Source: JBBTCX01 sp038043045 (GTDB lineage Bacteria; Planctomycetota; Phycisphaerae; UBA1845). From it: a stretch of 56,129 bases of DNA. Location of the stretch: the NCBI GenBank assembly GCA_038043045.1, contig JBBTCX010000158.1, forward strand, positions 1 through 56,129. Reading direction: 5' to 3'. The notes below the pieces were generated by a model. It searched no databases, was not told where the DNA came from, and saw nothing but the letters and a program-made list of their open reading frames with translations. The position numbers were made by a program, and so were the translations under genes. This document shows positions 1-9,538 of the stretch, piece after piece; positions within the stretch are counted from its first letter, which is position 1; each line of letters opens with the position of its first letter.

Positions 1-2
1 AC

Positions 3-419
3 CGAGGGTACGCCGCCTTTCTCAAACCGCCATCCACAACTTTGGGTTATATCCCGAGACTCATCGCATCTGAGATCGTTCGAGAACGGTTGGAACAAGA
101 ACTGGACGGCATGTCCGCTTCCGATTTCGATGTTCTTTGTACGCGATTTTTCGCGAGCGAGCCTCGCCTACAGCGGTTTTACGCGGACGGAAATCGAAAG
201 AGCACCGGGCTTCGCCTTCATCTTCTCGCATTCATGGAGGCGAAATTGAAGGAGGCGTCTGCGAGTGAAACTACTTCTTCGGTGCCGATTGGTTGGGACG
301 GAACAGGCGCCGCCGCACCCAGTGAACAAGATTCCGATACTCCGGTCGAACCGGTCGCATGTAGAGATCAGCCATATCGGAGCTTGCCGTGTGACCGAGC
401 CAGCGTTTCACATTGCTGA
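3..419 (+). CDS. possible 3' end of an unidentified protein, cut by the window edge
   Basis: The frame is open from the left edge and ends at 419. An internal TTG at 42 could be a start, but the frame is open upstream of it, so the gene may begin outside the window. The stretch encoded at about 70-260 looks protein-like (helical, with a DFDVLCTRFF segment followed by RFYADGNR). It loosely recalls effector-associated adaptor domains of bacterial STAND proteins; that is a guess from pattern only. The last 149 bases overlap the convergent recombinase, whose reading is much better supported, so the real end or even the existence of this gene is doubtful. Confidence 0.25.
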   Translation, partial: RGYAAFLKPPSTTLGYIPRLIASEIVRERLEQELDGMSASDFDVLCTRFFASEPRLQRFYADGNRKSTGLRLHLLAFMEAKLKEASASETTSSVPIGWDGTGAAAPSEQDSDTPVEPVACRDQPYRSLPCDRASVSHC

Positions 420-1422
420 TCGACGTGCCCGGTCGAGAACCAAATTCCGTTGCGCCAAGGTGCCTGAGCGTGTAAAAGCCAGACAGCGTGTCTGTGGTGT
501 CTCCGACTTTCGTGCGGAGTTTGGCCCACCATTGCGTCACCGCGTTCGAGGATGATTGAACGAGCGGCACGCCGTTTCGCGTAACGAAGAGAAGCTCCCC
601 CAGTGGCCGGCCTTGCCGGATTTGATACGCATTCACGTACATCCAAACGAGAGGCGGAGTATCGCCGTATCGCTCAACGCCGGTCTTCGCGCGTCGCAGA
701 TCGTAGGCGTCTATGGCGATTTGACCGACTCGAATGACGGCGAGGTCTTTCGCACCAAGGCCAAGACCGATGCCGAGCCAAATCATGGTCTTCCCGCGAA
801 GGTCTGCCGCTCGAAGGAGCTTCTTGAGTTGCTTGACGGTGGGAAGAAGCCGCTCGCGAGGCGGAGCCCCGTGGGCCACGTCGCGCGAATCCCAATTCCA
901 AGCGAGAACTTGGCACCTGTGCTCGGGCCTGCCCGCTCGGTCGATGATGGCTTTGACGAGTTGGATTCGCTTTGCGACCTGGGACGCGGAGAAACCCTTC
1001 GCGGCGATGTGGCGATTGTAGCCCTCGATGTCTTCCATCGAGAGGTCCACGATTCGCATCCGTGCGACCGTTCCGATTCCGTGGCGACCGTTAAGGAATT
1101 CGAGAAAGTCGCGGATCTGCTTCTTGAGGTCGCGGAAAAAGGGTCCTGCGATGGTGCCGCGTCGGCGCGGCTCGTTCGCAGTTCGCGTCCTGGCCCGCTC
1201 CGCTTCGATAAGGCCGCTGGCGATGTCAAGGATGCTGCCTGAGAGCATTTTCGTCTTCGGACCGCGTCCTCGCCGCGGGTGCGCTTGTTGGAGGCGCGAG
1301 AGGCGGCTTTCCGCCAAGGTACTCCGCAAGCCATTTGTGATAGAGTGCGCGGGCGTCGGGTTCGCGTTCTCGCTCCTCAATTCCGAATCGGTGTCGTTTG
1401 GAGTGCCGGGTAACGCGGTCAC
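271..1422 (-). CDS. degenerate tyrosine recombinase / integrase
   Basis: 383 aa from a GTG; a start further in is possible because the first 60 residues are low in complexity and no clear ribosome site is seen. The core-binding region is about residues 90-190 and the catalytic domain about 195-370. Visible catalytic residues are Lys246 (RRAKTG), Arg320 (YTLRH), His344 (WLGH) and Tyr354 (LYM). The first catalytic Arg, normally in a GLR box, is replaced by Gly (GLGLGAKDL, about 221), and the His of HxLR is Tyr317. Similar GLGLG/GFGN boxes are familiar in the many planctomycetal recombinases, so this is probably a family trait rather than decay. It would cut and rejoin DNA at att-like sites. It reads away from the tRNA gene 190 bp upstream. 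Confidence 0.8.
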   Translation of the reverse strand: MTALPGTPNDTDSELRSENANPTPAHSITNGLRSTLAESRLSRLQQAHPRRGRGPKTKMLSGSILDIASGLIEAERARTRTANEPRRRGTIAGPFFRDLKKQIRDFLEFLNGRHGIGTVARMRIVDLSMEDIEGYNRHIAAKGFSASQVAKRIQLVKAIIDRAGRPEHRCQVLAWNWDSRDVAHGAPPRERLLPTVKQLKKLLRAADLRGKTMIWLGIGLGLGAKDLAVIRVGQIAIDAYDLRRAKTGVERYGDTPPLVWMYVNAYQIRQGRPLGELLFVTRNGVPLVQSSSNAVTQWWAKLRTKVGDTTDTLSGFYTLRHLGATEFGSRPGTSISNVKRWLGHTASSDMADLYMRPVRPEYRNLVHWVRRRLFRPNQSAPKK

Positions 1423-1561
1423 GATAGGCGACGTGCCAGCCGATACCCCGGTTCGAGGTGTAGCGAAGCTTCGGAATCCGTTGTCGAGAGGTCTTTGCTA
1501 AGCCCCGGCTCCGCGTATAATGGCCCCTACGCTTTGGCCGTTAGGCAGGGTATTCGCCGGG

Positions 1562-1598
1562 CTTAAGTTGTGCAAGGATGCGGCCTTAAGTTGTGCAA
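1562..1598. repeat. pair of 14-bp direct repeats upstream of tRNA-Gly
   Basis: CTTAAGTTGTGCAA occurs at 1562-1575 and again at 1585-1598, so the period is 23 bp. The pair sits between the recombinase start (1422) and tRNA-Gly (1609). Its position suggests recombinase arm or core sites or a regulatory site; the function is inferred from location only. Confidence 0.6.
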
Positions 1599-1608
1599 AA
1601 CCGCGTTT

Positions 1609-1680
<72 letters not shown>

Positions 1681-1705
1681 GTGAAATGTAAACCCTTTGC
1701 CGAAC

Positions 1706-1850
1706 GCTAGTGTAGTGTATCAACCTGATGCAATATTATCCGAACCGCACGCATTGGCCGTTTGGCCCCGCAGGTCGTCGGGCAACCGCTCCCTCACGGT
1801 CGCGGCTCGGATTTTGATAACCATGCCCAATTCAGAGACACTACACTAGC
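1706..1850. mobile_element. MITE-like element with 13-bp terminal inverted repeats
   Basis: GCTAGTGTAGTGT at 1706-1718 is the exact inverted complement of ACACTACACTAGC at 1838-1850, and the match runs on to 16 bp with one mismatch. The 145-bp element has no room for a transposase. Both ends carry CTAG, so a TA target duplication (Tc1/IS630 style) lies at each end, with TIRs starting GTGTAGTGT. The interior reads LPHGRGSD in one frame, a peptide that recurs as repeat-derived sequence in planctomycete annotations. Probably a non-autonomous transposon remnant; copy number elsewhere is unknown. Confidence 0.55.
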
Positions 1851-2064
1851 CTTCTGGCATCGCCACGGACGTCACAAACTAAATTATTCAGTTTCACTTT
1901 GCGTGACGAGGGTCGTTCGCAAAGAGACGCATTACAGCGCCTGCCGGTTGCGAAAGGCCACACCCCACCTGGCACAACGGAGCCCATCTAAACCGATTTT
2001 AGATTCCGGGATGAACTCGTTGAGCCACGTCGTCTACGTTAGATAGAAGAATCGAGCGTATGCG

Positions 2065-2637
2065 ATGGATGAACTAACAAGTGAATTCCTGCGGCATGTC
2101 CGGCCACTTGGGGGACGACTCCAAGCGGTAGCACGGAAGTACTGCGCCCGGCGGGAGGACGCGGCGGACTTGGTGCAGGAAACGCTTCTACGCGCCTGGC
2201 GGGCGTTTTCGCCAGTCGAGGGGCCAACACATCCACGGGCATGGCTGTTCTCGATCATGCGAAACATCGTCATCGATTGGCATCGATCCACGGGACGACA
2301 GGTTTTGCTCGTTCCGGTGGCTCAGGAAGAGTTGACGGAGATCGCAGCGACCAGCCGTGACGAACCATTCGCCCCCTTGTGCGGCATGAGTGAGGAACAA
2401 TTTCGGGAGTTCTTGGATCGGGCTGTCGTTCGGGCGTTCGATGCGCTGGATGCGCCGTTTCGCGAGGTAGTGATTCTCTCTGTGGCCGGCGATCTGAGTT
2501 ATCGAGAAATCGCTGACGTGCTCGATTGTCCCGTCGGAACGGTGATGTCGAGGATGGCTCGCGCACGTGGGGCCCTCCGTGAACGGCTCGCGGATTTTGC
2601 TCGCTCCCCCCTGCATCGGAAGGAGGCTCGACAATGA
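2065..2637 (+). CDS. ECF-type RNA polymerase sigma factor
   Basis: 190 aa. Region 2 spans about residues 5-75, with DAADLVQETLLRAWRAF typical of the core-binding helix followed by PRAWLFSIMRNIVIDWHR. Region 4 spans about 120-180, with FREVVILSVAGDLSYREIA and the DNA-contacting VGTVMSRMARAR. There is no region 1 or 3, as expected for the RpoE-like ECF group. The stop overlaps the anti-sigma start by 4 bases, which indicates translational coupling. The protein should redirect RNA polymerase to a small regulon that probably includes its own operon with the downstream RND pump; that link is inferred from context. Confidence 0.92.
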   Translation: MDELTSEFLRHVRPLGGRLQAVARKYCARREDAADLVQETLLRAWRAFSPVEGPTHPRAWLFSIMRNIVIDWHRSTGRQVLLVPVAQEELTEIAATSRDEPFAPLCGMSEEQFREFLDRAVVRAFDALDAPFREVVILSVAGDLSYREIADVLDCPVGTVMSRMARARGALRERLADFARSPLHRKEARQ

Positions 2638-3434
2638 ATTGTCGCGAACTCCGTGAGTACCTTTTTGCTTTCCTGGACAGCGAGCTTGACGCCGCGCTCA
2701 GTATCGAGGTGCAGCGGCACTTGGAGCAATGTCCCGAATGCGCTCGTGAGGCGGAAATCGAACGTGCCATCCGTCGGCAACTTTCGCAGGCGCTCCACGA
2801 GTGCAGCGAAGAAGGGACACAGTCTGCCGATTCCCAACTGGACGAAGTTCTCGCAAGGATTACCTCGAACGACAAGCCGAAGTTGAAACGAGCACTGCTC
2901 CCGAATCGTTGGGTGGCGGTGCTTTCCGCAGCGGCGGTCATCGGGTTTGCGGTCATCATCGGTGTGCTTTGGCGAGGCGAGGCCGGTCATCGCCCCAATC
3001 AATTTGTCGATTTGCTGATCGCCGACTTCGAGCACTTTCAAGAGAAGGGGCAGCCGCTTCAGATTGCCTCATCTGATCCGATTGAGGTCTCGAATTGGGT
3101 AGCGGACCAGACGGCATTTCAGGTCACGTTGCCGGCATTGACTGATACACACGGAAAACTTCTCGGCGCGCGCAAGTGCACCATTGACGGCAAACCCGCG
3201 GCCTTGGCGGCCTACGATCTCCATGGTTCGCTGGCGTCTCTGGTGATCATGCCTGGTGCCAATCCCGACATCGACAACATGGAGCGGGTCGAACACCAAG
3301 GACATGCGCATTGGGTCGATCGTTGCAAGGGGCACACGGTGGTGGCGTGCAAGCGGGGCGCGTTGGTGTATGCGGCGGTTTCCAAATTGCCGGAAGATCG
3401 TTTGCTTGCCCTGATGACAAACTCAGAACGATAG
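2634..3434 (+). CDS. membrane anti-sigma factor with zinc-finger (zf-HC2) domain
   Basis: 266 aa. The N-terminal anti-sigma zinc finger carries His29, Cys33 and Cys36 (RHLEQCPEC) after a CRELREYLFAFLDSELD helix. A single membrane segment lies at about 92-113, followed by a periplasmic domain of about 150 residues of unknown fold, presumably the sensor. It should hold the neighbouring ECF sigma factor at the inner membrane until an envelope signal releases it. The AAGGAGG ribosome site lies 7 bases before the ATG, inside the end of the sigma gene. The stop is 11 bases from the pump gene, so sigma, anti-sigma and pump appear cotranscribed. Confidence 0.9.
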   Translation: MNCRELREYLFAFLDSELDAALSIEVQRHLEQCPECAREAEIERAIRRQLSQALHECSEEGTQSADSQLDEVLARITSNDKPKLKRALLPNRWVAVLSAAAVIGFAVIIGVLWRGEAGHRPNQFVDLLIADFEHFQEKGQPLQIASSDPIEVSNWVADQTAFQVTLPALTDTHGKLLGARKCTIDGKPAALAAYDLHGSLASLVIMPGANPDIDNMERVEHQGHAHWVDRCKGHTVVACKRGALVYAAVSKLPEDRLLALMTNSER

Positions 3435-3445
3435 GAGCACGTTGC

Positions 3446-6400
3446 ATGTGGCTGGTCCGAAGCGCGCTGAAGAATCCCTATCTCGTCGTCGTGCTCGCGC
3501 TCGCCGTGCTCATCATCGGCGTCACCTCCATCACACGCATTCCCACGGACATCCTGCCGCTCTTCAAGACGCCGGCGGTGCAAATCCTGACGTTCTACCC
3601 CGGCATGCCCGCGGAGATCATGGAGAAGGACATCACCAGTCGGCTTGAACGATGGACGGGGCAATCGAACGGCATTGCCCGGCAGGAAGCCAAGAGCATG
3701 ATCGGTGTGTCCGTGGTGAAGGACTTCTTCCGCGAGGACATCGATCTAAACACCGCCATGTCGCAAGTCACGTCGCTGGCAATGAGCGACTTGTTCTACC
3801 TGCCGCCGGGCACCATTCCGCCGATGGTGATGCCTTTCGATCCTACGGCGAGCATTCCGCTCTGCCTGCTCACGGTGTTCAGCGAGACGCACGACGAAAA
3901 GACGCTGTATGACATCGCGTATTTTGAGTTGCGCAACCGACTCCAAGGAATCACGGGCGTGATCGCTCCCGCCGTGTACGGCGGGAAACTACGGCGCATC
4001 TTGACGTACGTCGACCGCGACAAGCTCCAGGCCCGAAACCTCTCACCGATGGACGTGGTTCAGGCGGTCCAGCGGTACAACACCATGATCCCGACGGGTA
4101 GCGCGAAGTTCGGTGACCTCGATTATCAGATCAATGCCAACGGAATGGTGGAGCAAGTCGCGGAACTCAACGACATCCCCGTAAAGCTCAACGGCACGGC
4201 CTCCGTTTTCGTGAAGGACGTGGCCGAAGCCAAAGATACTTCGGCCATTCAGACCAACATCGTCCGGGTGAATGGTCGGCGACAGGTGTACATCCCGATT
4301 TACCGTCAACCGGGTGCGAACACGATCCAAATCGTTGAAGGTCTGCAGAAGATGCTCGCCCCCATCCGCGAGCGGCTTCCCAAGGGCGTGAACTTAGCGG
4401 TCACCTTCGATCAGTCGGTATACGTGAAAGAGGCGATCACGAACCTGGAACATGAAGCCTTGATCGGCGCCGGGTTGGCCGTGGCCATGATCCTGCTTTT
4501 CCTGGGAAGCGTCCGCTCCACGCTCATCATCGCGCTGGCCATTCCATTGTCGGTGCTAGCGGCGTTCATCGGATTGTATTTCACCAAGAACAGCATCAAC
4601 GTCATGACGTTGGGTGGACTCGCCCTGGTCATGGGTCGGTTGGTGGATGACGCGATTGTCGTGTTGGAGAACACGCATCGCCATCTGCAAATGGGCAAGG
4701 CGCCGGCAACCGCGGCGCTGGATGCCGCCGGCGAAGTCGCCATGCCGGTGCTGGTGGCCACGATCACGACGGTCGTTGTGTTCTTTCCCGTGGTGTTCTT
4801 GAGCGGGCTGGGACGATTCCTCTTCACTCCCTTGGCGCTTTCGGTGACGTTTGCCATCGCTGCGTCGTACTTCGTGGCCATGACGCTGGTGCCGATCTGC
4901 TGTGCGAAGTTTTTTCGCGCCCACCTTCCGAGCGTGACGCATGCCGAAGGTCCACCGAAGACGCTGGTGGACCGAATGACCGATCGCCTGACGACACTGT
5001 GTGGCACCGTTGTCGAATGGGCGCTCAGGCGACGGCTGCTGGTGACCGGCGCGACCGTGGCGGCTTTCGCTGCGTCGCTGCTCCTGTATCCGCAGATCGG
5101 CCGTGAACTGTTCCCGAGCGTCGACGTGGGCCAGTTCACCGTTCGCGTGCGTGCTCCTTCCGGTACCCGAATCGAAGAAAGCGAGAAACTCGTTGCGCGG
5201 GTGGAGAAGTCCATTCAGGAGACCATTCCCAAAGACGATCTTTCGATGCTCATATCGAACATCGGCGTGCTTCTGGACTGGCCCGCCGCATACACGCCAA
5301 ATTCGGGGCCGATGGATTCGTTCGTGCTCGTTCAGTTGACTCCGGAGCGCTCGACGAGCATTCAGGAATATGTCGTCGCGCTGCGGGAAACGCTGAATCG
5401 GGACTACCCGGGGATCGAGTTCGCGTTCGAGACCGGCGGGATGATGACCGCGGCGCTGAACTTCGGGCTACCATCGCCGATCAACATCCAAGTCGAAGGC
5501 AACAAGCTCGACGTGGCTGCGAGAATCGCCCAGCGGGTGATGCACATTTGCGAAGGGGTACCTGGAACGGCAGATGTTCGCATCCAGCAGAAACTAGACT
5601 ATCCGCAAATCGCTGTGGACGTGGATCGGACTCGCGCCGCCTACGTCGGGCTTGATCAGGTCGAGGTAGTCAAAAACGTGGTGACGGCGTTCAATAGCTC
5701 GATCAATTTCAACCCCTCATTTTGGATCGATCACAAGAACGGAAATCACTACTTCATCGGGGCCCAGTATCCGGAAAGCGACATCGTTTCGATGAACACG
5801 CTGGAGCACATTCCCATCACCGGCAAGAACCAGGAATCGTCGGTGCTGCTCAAGAACATCGCCAAGTTCCGCCGCACGACGGCGCCCGCTGAGATCAATC
5901 ACTTGAACATCAACCGCGTCACCGACATTTTTGTGAACGTCCACGGGCGCGACGTTGGTTCCATCGCGGCGGAGATCGAGGAAGGAATCGATGCCCTTCG
6001 GGCGGAGATGAAAGCGGAGGACGCCGCCGCGGCGGCAGCGGAGAAGTCCAAACCGTGGGAAGGATATCGCATCTACATGCGCGGCGAGGTGGCCAGCATG
6101 AAGGAATCGTTCGCCAGTCTTGGATTTGGGTTGGCGTTGGCGAGCGTGCTGGTCTACCTCGTCATGGTGGCACAGTTCCGCTCGTTCGTGGATCCATTCA
6201 TCGTCATGTTTGCGGTGCCGCTGGGCTTGATGGGCGTGCTGGCTACGCTCTACCTCACCAACACGACCATCAACATCCAGTCGTTCATGGGCGTAATCTT
6301 CATGGTGGGCATTGCCGTGTCGAACAGCGTGCTGCTGGTTGAGTTCGCCAATCGCCTGTGCGAGGAAAAGGGGCTCTCCCCTTTCGATGCCGCGCTGGAG

Positions 6401-6628
6401 GCGGCCAAGATTCGATTGCGACCCATTCTCATGACCGCCCTTGCGGCCATTCTTGGGCTCATGCCTATGGCCATTGGCATGGGGCGCGGCACCGAGGCGA
6501 ACGTCCCCCTGGCCCGCGCCGTGGTTGGCGGGCTCACGGTTTCGACAGTGCTGGTCCTGGTGTTCGTTCCGGTTTTGTACACGTTTTTAAAGAGACCGGC
6601 CCGTGTCGCCGTGGCGACGGTTGGCTAG
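3446..6628 (+). CDS. RND-family efflux pump, inner-membrane permease
   Basis: 1060 aa, the usual RND length. The ATG at 3446 is chosen because AGGAG lies 8 bases before it and the upstream extension overlaps the anti-sigma gene. The first membrane helix is PYLVVVLALAVLIIGV near the N terminus. Two periplasmic porter halves follow, each leading into a bundle of membrane helices. The paired acidic residues of the proton relay are present in RLVDDAIVVLENTHRH. Expected to exchange protons for an exported compound; the substrate cannot be told from sequence. It forms a tripartite system with the next two genes. The permease precedes the fusion protein, the reverse of the common acrAB order. Confidence 0.93.
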   Translation: MWLVRSALKNPYLVVVLALAVLIIGVTSITRIPTDILPLFKTPAVQILTFYPGMPAEIMEKDITSRLERWTGQSNGIARQEAKSMIGVSVVKDFFREDIDLNTAMSQVTSLAMSDLFYLPPGTIPPMVMPFDPTASIPLCLLTVFSETHDEKTLYDIAYFELRNRLQGITGVIAPAVYGGKLRRILTYVDRDKLQARNLSPMDVVQAVQRYNTMIPTGSAKFGDLDYQINANGMVEQVAELNDIPVKLNGTASVFVKDVAEAKDTSAIQTNIVRVNGRRQVYIPIYRQPGANTIQIVEGLQKMLAPIRERLPKGVNLAVTFDQSVYVKEAITNLEHEALIGAGLAVAMILLFLGSVRSTLIIALAIPLSVLAAFIGLYFTKNSINVMTLGGLALVMGRLVDDAIVVLENTHRHLQMGKAPATAALDAAGEVAMPVLVATITTVVVFFPVVFLSGLGRFLFTPLALSVTFAIAASYFVAMTLVPICCAKFFRAHLPSVTHAEGPPKTLVDRMTDRLTTLCGTVVEWALRRRLLVTGATVAAFAASLLLYPQIGRELFPSVDVGQFTVRVRAPSGTRIEESEKLVARVEKSIQETIPKDDLSMLISNIGVLLDWPAAYTPNSGPMDSFVLVQLTPERSTSIQEYVVALRETLNRDYPGIEFAFETGGMMTAALNFGLPSPINIQVEGNKLDVAARIAQRVMHICEGVPGTADVRIQQKLDYPQIAVDVDRTRAAYVGLDQVEVVKNVVTAFNSSINFNPSFWIDHKNGNHYFIGAQYPESDIVSMNTLEHIPITGKNQESSVLLKNIAKFRRTTAPAEINHLNINRVTDIFVNVHGRDVGSIAAEIEEGIDALRAEMKAEDAAAAAAEKSKPWEGYRIYMRGEVASMKESFASLGFGLALASVLVYLVMVAQFRSFVDPFIVMFAVPLGLMGVLATLYLTNTTINIQSFMGVIFMVGIAVSNSVLLVEFANRLCEEKGLSPFDAALEAAKIRLRPILMTALAAILGLMPMAIGMGRGTEANVPLARAVVGGLTVSTVLVLVFVPVLYTFLKRPARVAVATVG

Positions 6629-6638
6629 GAGGAAGCAA

Positions 6639-7961
6639 ATGCATAAACACGCACGTTGGTTTGGGATTCTCGGCGCGCTGCTCGTCGCACTCGGCGGCGT
6701 GTGGATGAGCAAGCGCCAAGGGACCGCGAGCGCATCGGAGACCCCGAAGTCTCCACCAACTGCCGGATCGGTCGAATCGGGAAAGCCGCGTAGCGTCGAG
6801 GTGACCGCACCGAAGCGAGAGAACATGTCGCGGCGCCTGGACGTACCCGCGACGATGGAGGCGTACGAACAGGCCGACCTTTATGCGAAGGCGTCCGGGT
6901 TCATCACCGAAGTGCGCATCGATATCGGCGACCGTGTCAAAACCGGGGACGTTCTAGCTGTGATCGACGTGCCGGAAATGCTCAAGGAGTTGGCGGAAGC
7001 TGAGGCGCTTCACGCCGCGGCCGTCGCCGGCGTCCAAACGACAGAGTCCAAGATCGTCCAGGCGAAAAAGATGCACGACGTGGCCAGGAGCATGCTCGTG
7101 CGTACTCAGGCCGAATACACTCTCAAGAAGACGACTCTGCAGCGGCGGAAAGAACTGTTCGGCGGAACGGCCATTACCCAGGAACAACTCGACGAAGCCC
7201 AGAACCAGCACGACATTGCTCAGGCGGACGTGGGCATCGCGGAGGCCAAGATTGCCGCCGCGGAGGCGGACATTGCGAGCGCGGAGGCTTTCCGCACTGC
7301 GGCCGTGGCCAATGTCGCGGTTGCACAGGCGCGCATCGAGAAGACGGAAACGCTCATGCAATACGCGCGTGTCGTTGCGCCGTTTGACGGCGTCGTGACC
7401 CGCCGATCGGTGGATCGCGGAGCGTTTGTTCAGTCCGCAGCGGCTAGCCGCACCATGCCGCTTTTCACGATGCAGCGCATCGACAAGCTTCGCATTCTCG
7501 TGGAGATTCCGGAAACTGATATCGCTTTCGTTAGAACCGGATCGTCGGCCAAGGTGAAGCCCTATGGCAATGAGGGTGTCGAGCTAGTCGGAACAATTGC
7601 CCGGGCCGCTTTATCGCTCAAGTTGGACACCCGCACGATGCGGACCGAAATCGACCTCGACAATAGTGACGGGCGGCTCATGCACGGGATGTACGCCCAA
7701 GTCGTGATTGAACTCGACGAACGTGTTGGTGCTTTGACCGTTCCCGCTTCGTCGCTCTTGACCGAAGGCAAGGTGGCGTTTGTTTATACAGTGGTGGACG
7801 ATCGCGCGGTGCGTACTCCTGTTCGGATCGGGCTCGATGACGGAGTTCGCGTTCAAATCACCGAGGGCCTGACGAACGAATCGCTGGTCGTCGTAACCGG
7901 CAAGGGCCTCATCTCGGATGGTTCGCTGGTGCGACCCGTTCGTATGGATACCGGCACATGA
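6639..7961 (+). CDS. RND efflux periplasmic adaptor (membrane fusion protein, HlyD/AcrA-like)
   Basis: 440 aa. ATG 6639 is preceded by AGGAGG at 6627-6632; a longer reading from 6603 lacks such a site and overlaps the pump gene. Residues 4-24 form a membrane anchor or signal. Next come the lipoyl-like half motif (SGFITEVRIDIGDRVKTG, about 86-103), a long Ala/Glu-rich alpha hairpin (about 113-235), the returning lipoyl half (VVAPFDGVVTRRSVDRG) and a beta-barrel domain. It should link the pump to the outer-membrane channel across the periplasm. It starts 10 bases after the pump stop and overlaps the channel gene by 4 bases. Confidence 0.93.
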   Translation: MHKHARWFGILGALLVALGGVWMSKRQGTASASETPKSPPTAGSVESGKPRSVEVTAPKRENMSRRLDVPATMEAYEQADLYAKASGFITEVRIDIGDRVKTGDVLAVIDVPEMLKELAEAEALHAAAVAGVQTTESKIVQAKKMHDVARSMLVRTQAEYTLKKTTLQRRKELFGGTAITQEQLDEAQNQHDIAQADVGIAEAKIAAAEADIASAEAFRTAAVANVAVAQARIEKTETLMQYARVVAPFDGVVTRRSVDRGAFVQSAAASRTMPLFTMQRIDKLRILVEIPETDIAFVRTGSSAKVKPYGNEGVELVGTIARAALSLKLDTRTMRTEIDLDNSDGRLMHGMYAQVVIELDERVGALTVPASSLLTEGKVAFVYTVVDDRAVRTPVRIGLDDGVRVQITEGLTNESLVVVTGKGLISDGSLVRPVRMDTGT

Positions 7962-9538
7962 ACATGAATCGGATTCCAAGCGAAGGCGGCTGCGTGGTGT
8001 GGCGAGTTGGATTGTCGTTCGGACTATTGCTCGCGGGTTGCGCGACGCCGGAGAAGTCGAGACCGGCAGCCGTGCGGCCCGATGTCTCACCGAAGGGTGC
8101 TCGTGCATCGAGTGCGACGATCCCGCTTGACGCATCGCAGATCAAGCCGATGTTCACGGAGCTTCTCCCAATCGATCTGCCCACGGTCGTCCGAGTCGCC
8201 GTTGCCCAGAACGCCGACATCAAGCAGGCGCGGTTGAATGTCACCGCAGTCGAAGGCGGCTACGAAAGCGCCGTGGGCGCAGCCTTTCCGGCCATTGTTC
8301 CTACAGCGCTCTTCGAGCACGTCGAGGGGAGCGTGCGTGCCACGGAAGGCAATATCGTTAGCGGCGTGAATTTCAATACGTTTCAGCCTGCGGTGGCGAT
8401 TCAATGGTTGGTCAATCCCGGGCGAGTCATCTACGACATCGTGGCGGCGAAGAAACGACTTTCGGCGGCAGAGCACTTTGAACAATCCGTGACGCTCGCG
8501 ACGATCCGTGATGCTTCGGTCCAGTTCTATGCGCTTGCGTTCGGTCAAACGCGGATTTCAGCCGCGCACCGCGGTGTCGAAGAGGCCACGGAATTGCTTC
8601 GGGTGAACCGCCTGAAGCTCAAGACCGGGACGGGGGTGCAAGCGGATGTTCTCCGAGCCGAGGCCCGTTTCGCCGAGCGTCAGCAGGATCTGGTAACGGC
8701 GCTAAAGGAATTCTACGACGCGTCCGTAGCGCTGGCTGTGACCTTACACCTTGATTCATCCGTGACGCTGGTGCCTTCCCTGACGACACTGGAGAGGACA
8801 CAACTGGTTCGTGAAGACCTGAGTATAGAAGAGACGTTGGGGATTGCGGTGACCTTCCGCCCGGAACTGGAAGGGTTTCGGAATCTGATCGATGCAGCCA
8901 TCGCGGAGGGAAAGAAAACTTGGTGGACCGGATTCGGACCGACGGTATCGCTGGGCTATCAGTACGGGGGGATCAACGGGCACGCGAACAACGTCGTTCC
9001 GGCGGAAAGGATTCCCGGCAATCTAATCGTGAATCCCGCATCCGCGAATGGCTCGTTCAGCAGCAACCCGTTTGCCAACGGACTGATCAAGGAAGGGATC
9101 CTTCGCGGGTCGAAGCGGCTGGATGGCCGTGAGGATCAGACGTACAGCTTTAGCGACCAGCAACGCGCAACCGCTGCCGCAGGTTGGCGGCTGAGCTTGT
9201 CCACACTCGGCGATTTGAAGACGGCCAAGGCCCGCGAGCAAGAGGCACTGGTTCGATACGAGCGCATCTTGGACGAAGTTCGTGCCGAAGCGGTAACCGC
9301 GACTCAAGCCGCCCGCACCTACAATCAGTTGATCGAATTCGCCCGACAGCAAGTAGCTTCGGCGGAGGAGGCTCTTCGGCTGAGCCAAGCCAATCTCCAG
9401 ACCGGCACGATGACAACCCTTGATGTGCTGCAGGCCCAAGACACCGCGACGCAGGCGCGCCTTCGCTTCGCCGAGGCCGTTGTCCGCTACAACCAGTCGC
9501 AGGTCAGATTACTCGCGGCCCTGGGCCTGATCGGCTAA
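7958..9538 (+). CDS. TolC-like outer-membrane efflux lipoprotein
   Basis: 526 aa. The signal peptide ends in the lipobox LLAGC, giving a lipidated Cys28. Two outer-membrane-efflux repeats follow: long Ala/Gln-rich helices with the LKTGTGVQADVLRAEARFAE segment in the first half and LQTGTMTTLDVLQAQDTATQ in the second, as in NodT/OprM-type channels. About 40 residues rich in Asn/Gly separate the halves (around 335-390). ATGA overlap with the adaptor gene implies translational coupling. It completes the tripartite pump and is the last gene of the operon. Confidence 0.92.
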   Translation: MNMNRIPSEGGCVVWRVGLSFGLLLAGCATPEKSRPAAVRPDVSPKGARASSATIPLDASQIKPMFTELLPIDLPTVVRVAVAQNADIKQARLNVTAVEGGYESAVGAAFPAIVPTALFEHVEGSVRATEGNIVSGVNFNTFQPAVAIQWLVNPGRVIYDIVAAKKRLSAAEHFEQSVTLATIRDASVQFYALAFGQTRISAAHRGVEEATELLRVNRLKLKTGTGVQADVLRAEARFAERQQDLVTALKEFYDASVALAVTLHLDSSVTLVPSLTTLERTQLVREDLSIEETLGIAVTFRPELEGFRNLIDAAIAEGKKTWWTGFGPTVSLGYQYGGINGHANNVVPAERIPGNLIVNPASANGSFSSNPFANGLIKEGILRGSKRLDGREDQTYSFSDQQRATAAAGWRLSLSTLGDLKTAKAREQEALVRYERILDEVRAEAVTATQAARTYNQLIEFARQQVASAEEALRLSQANLQTGTMTTLDVLQAQDTATQARLRFAEAVVRYNQSQVRLLAALGLIG

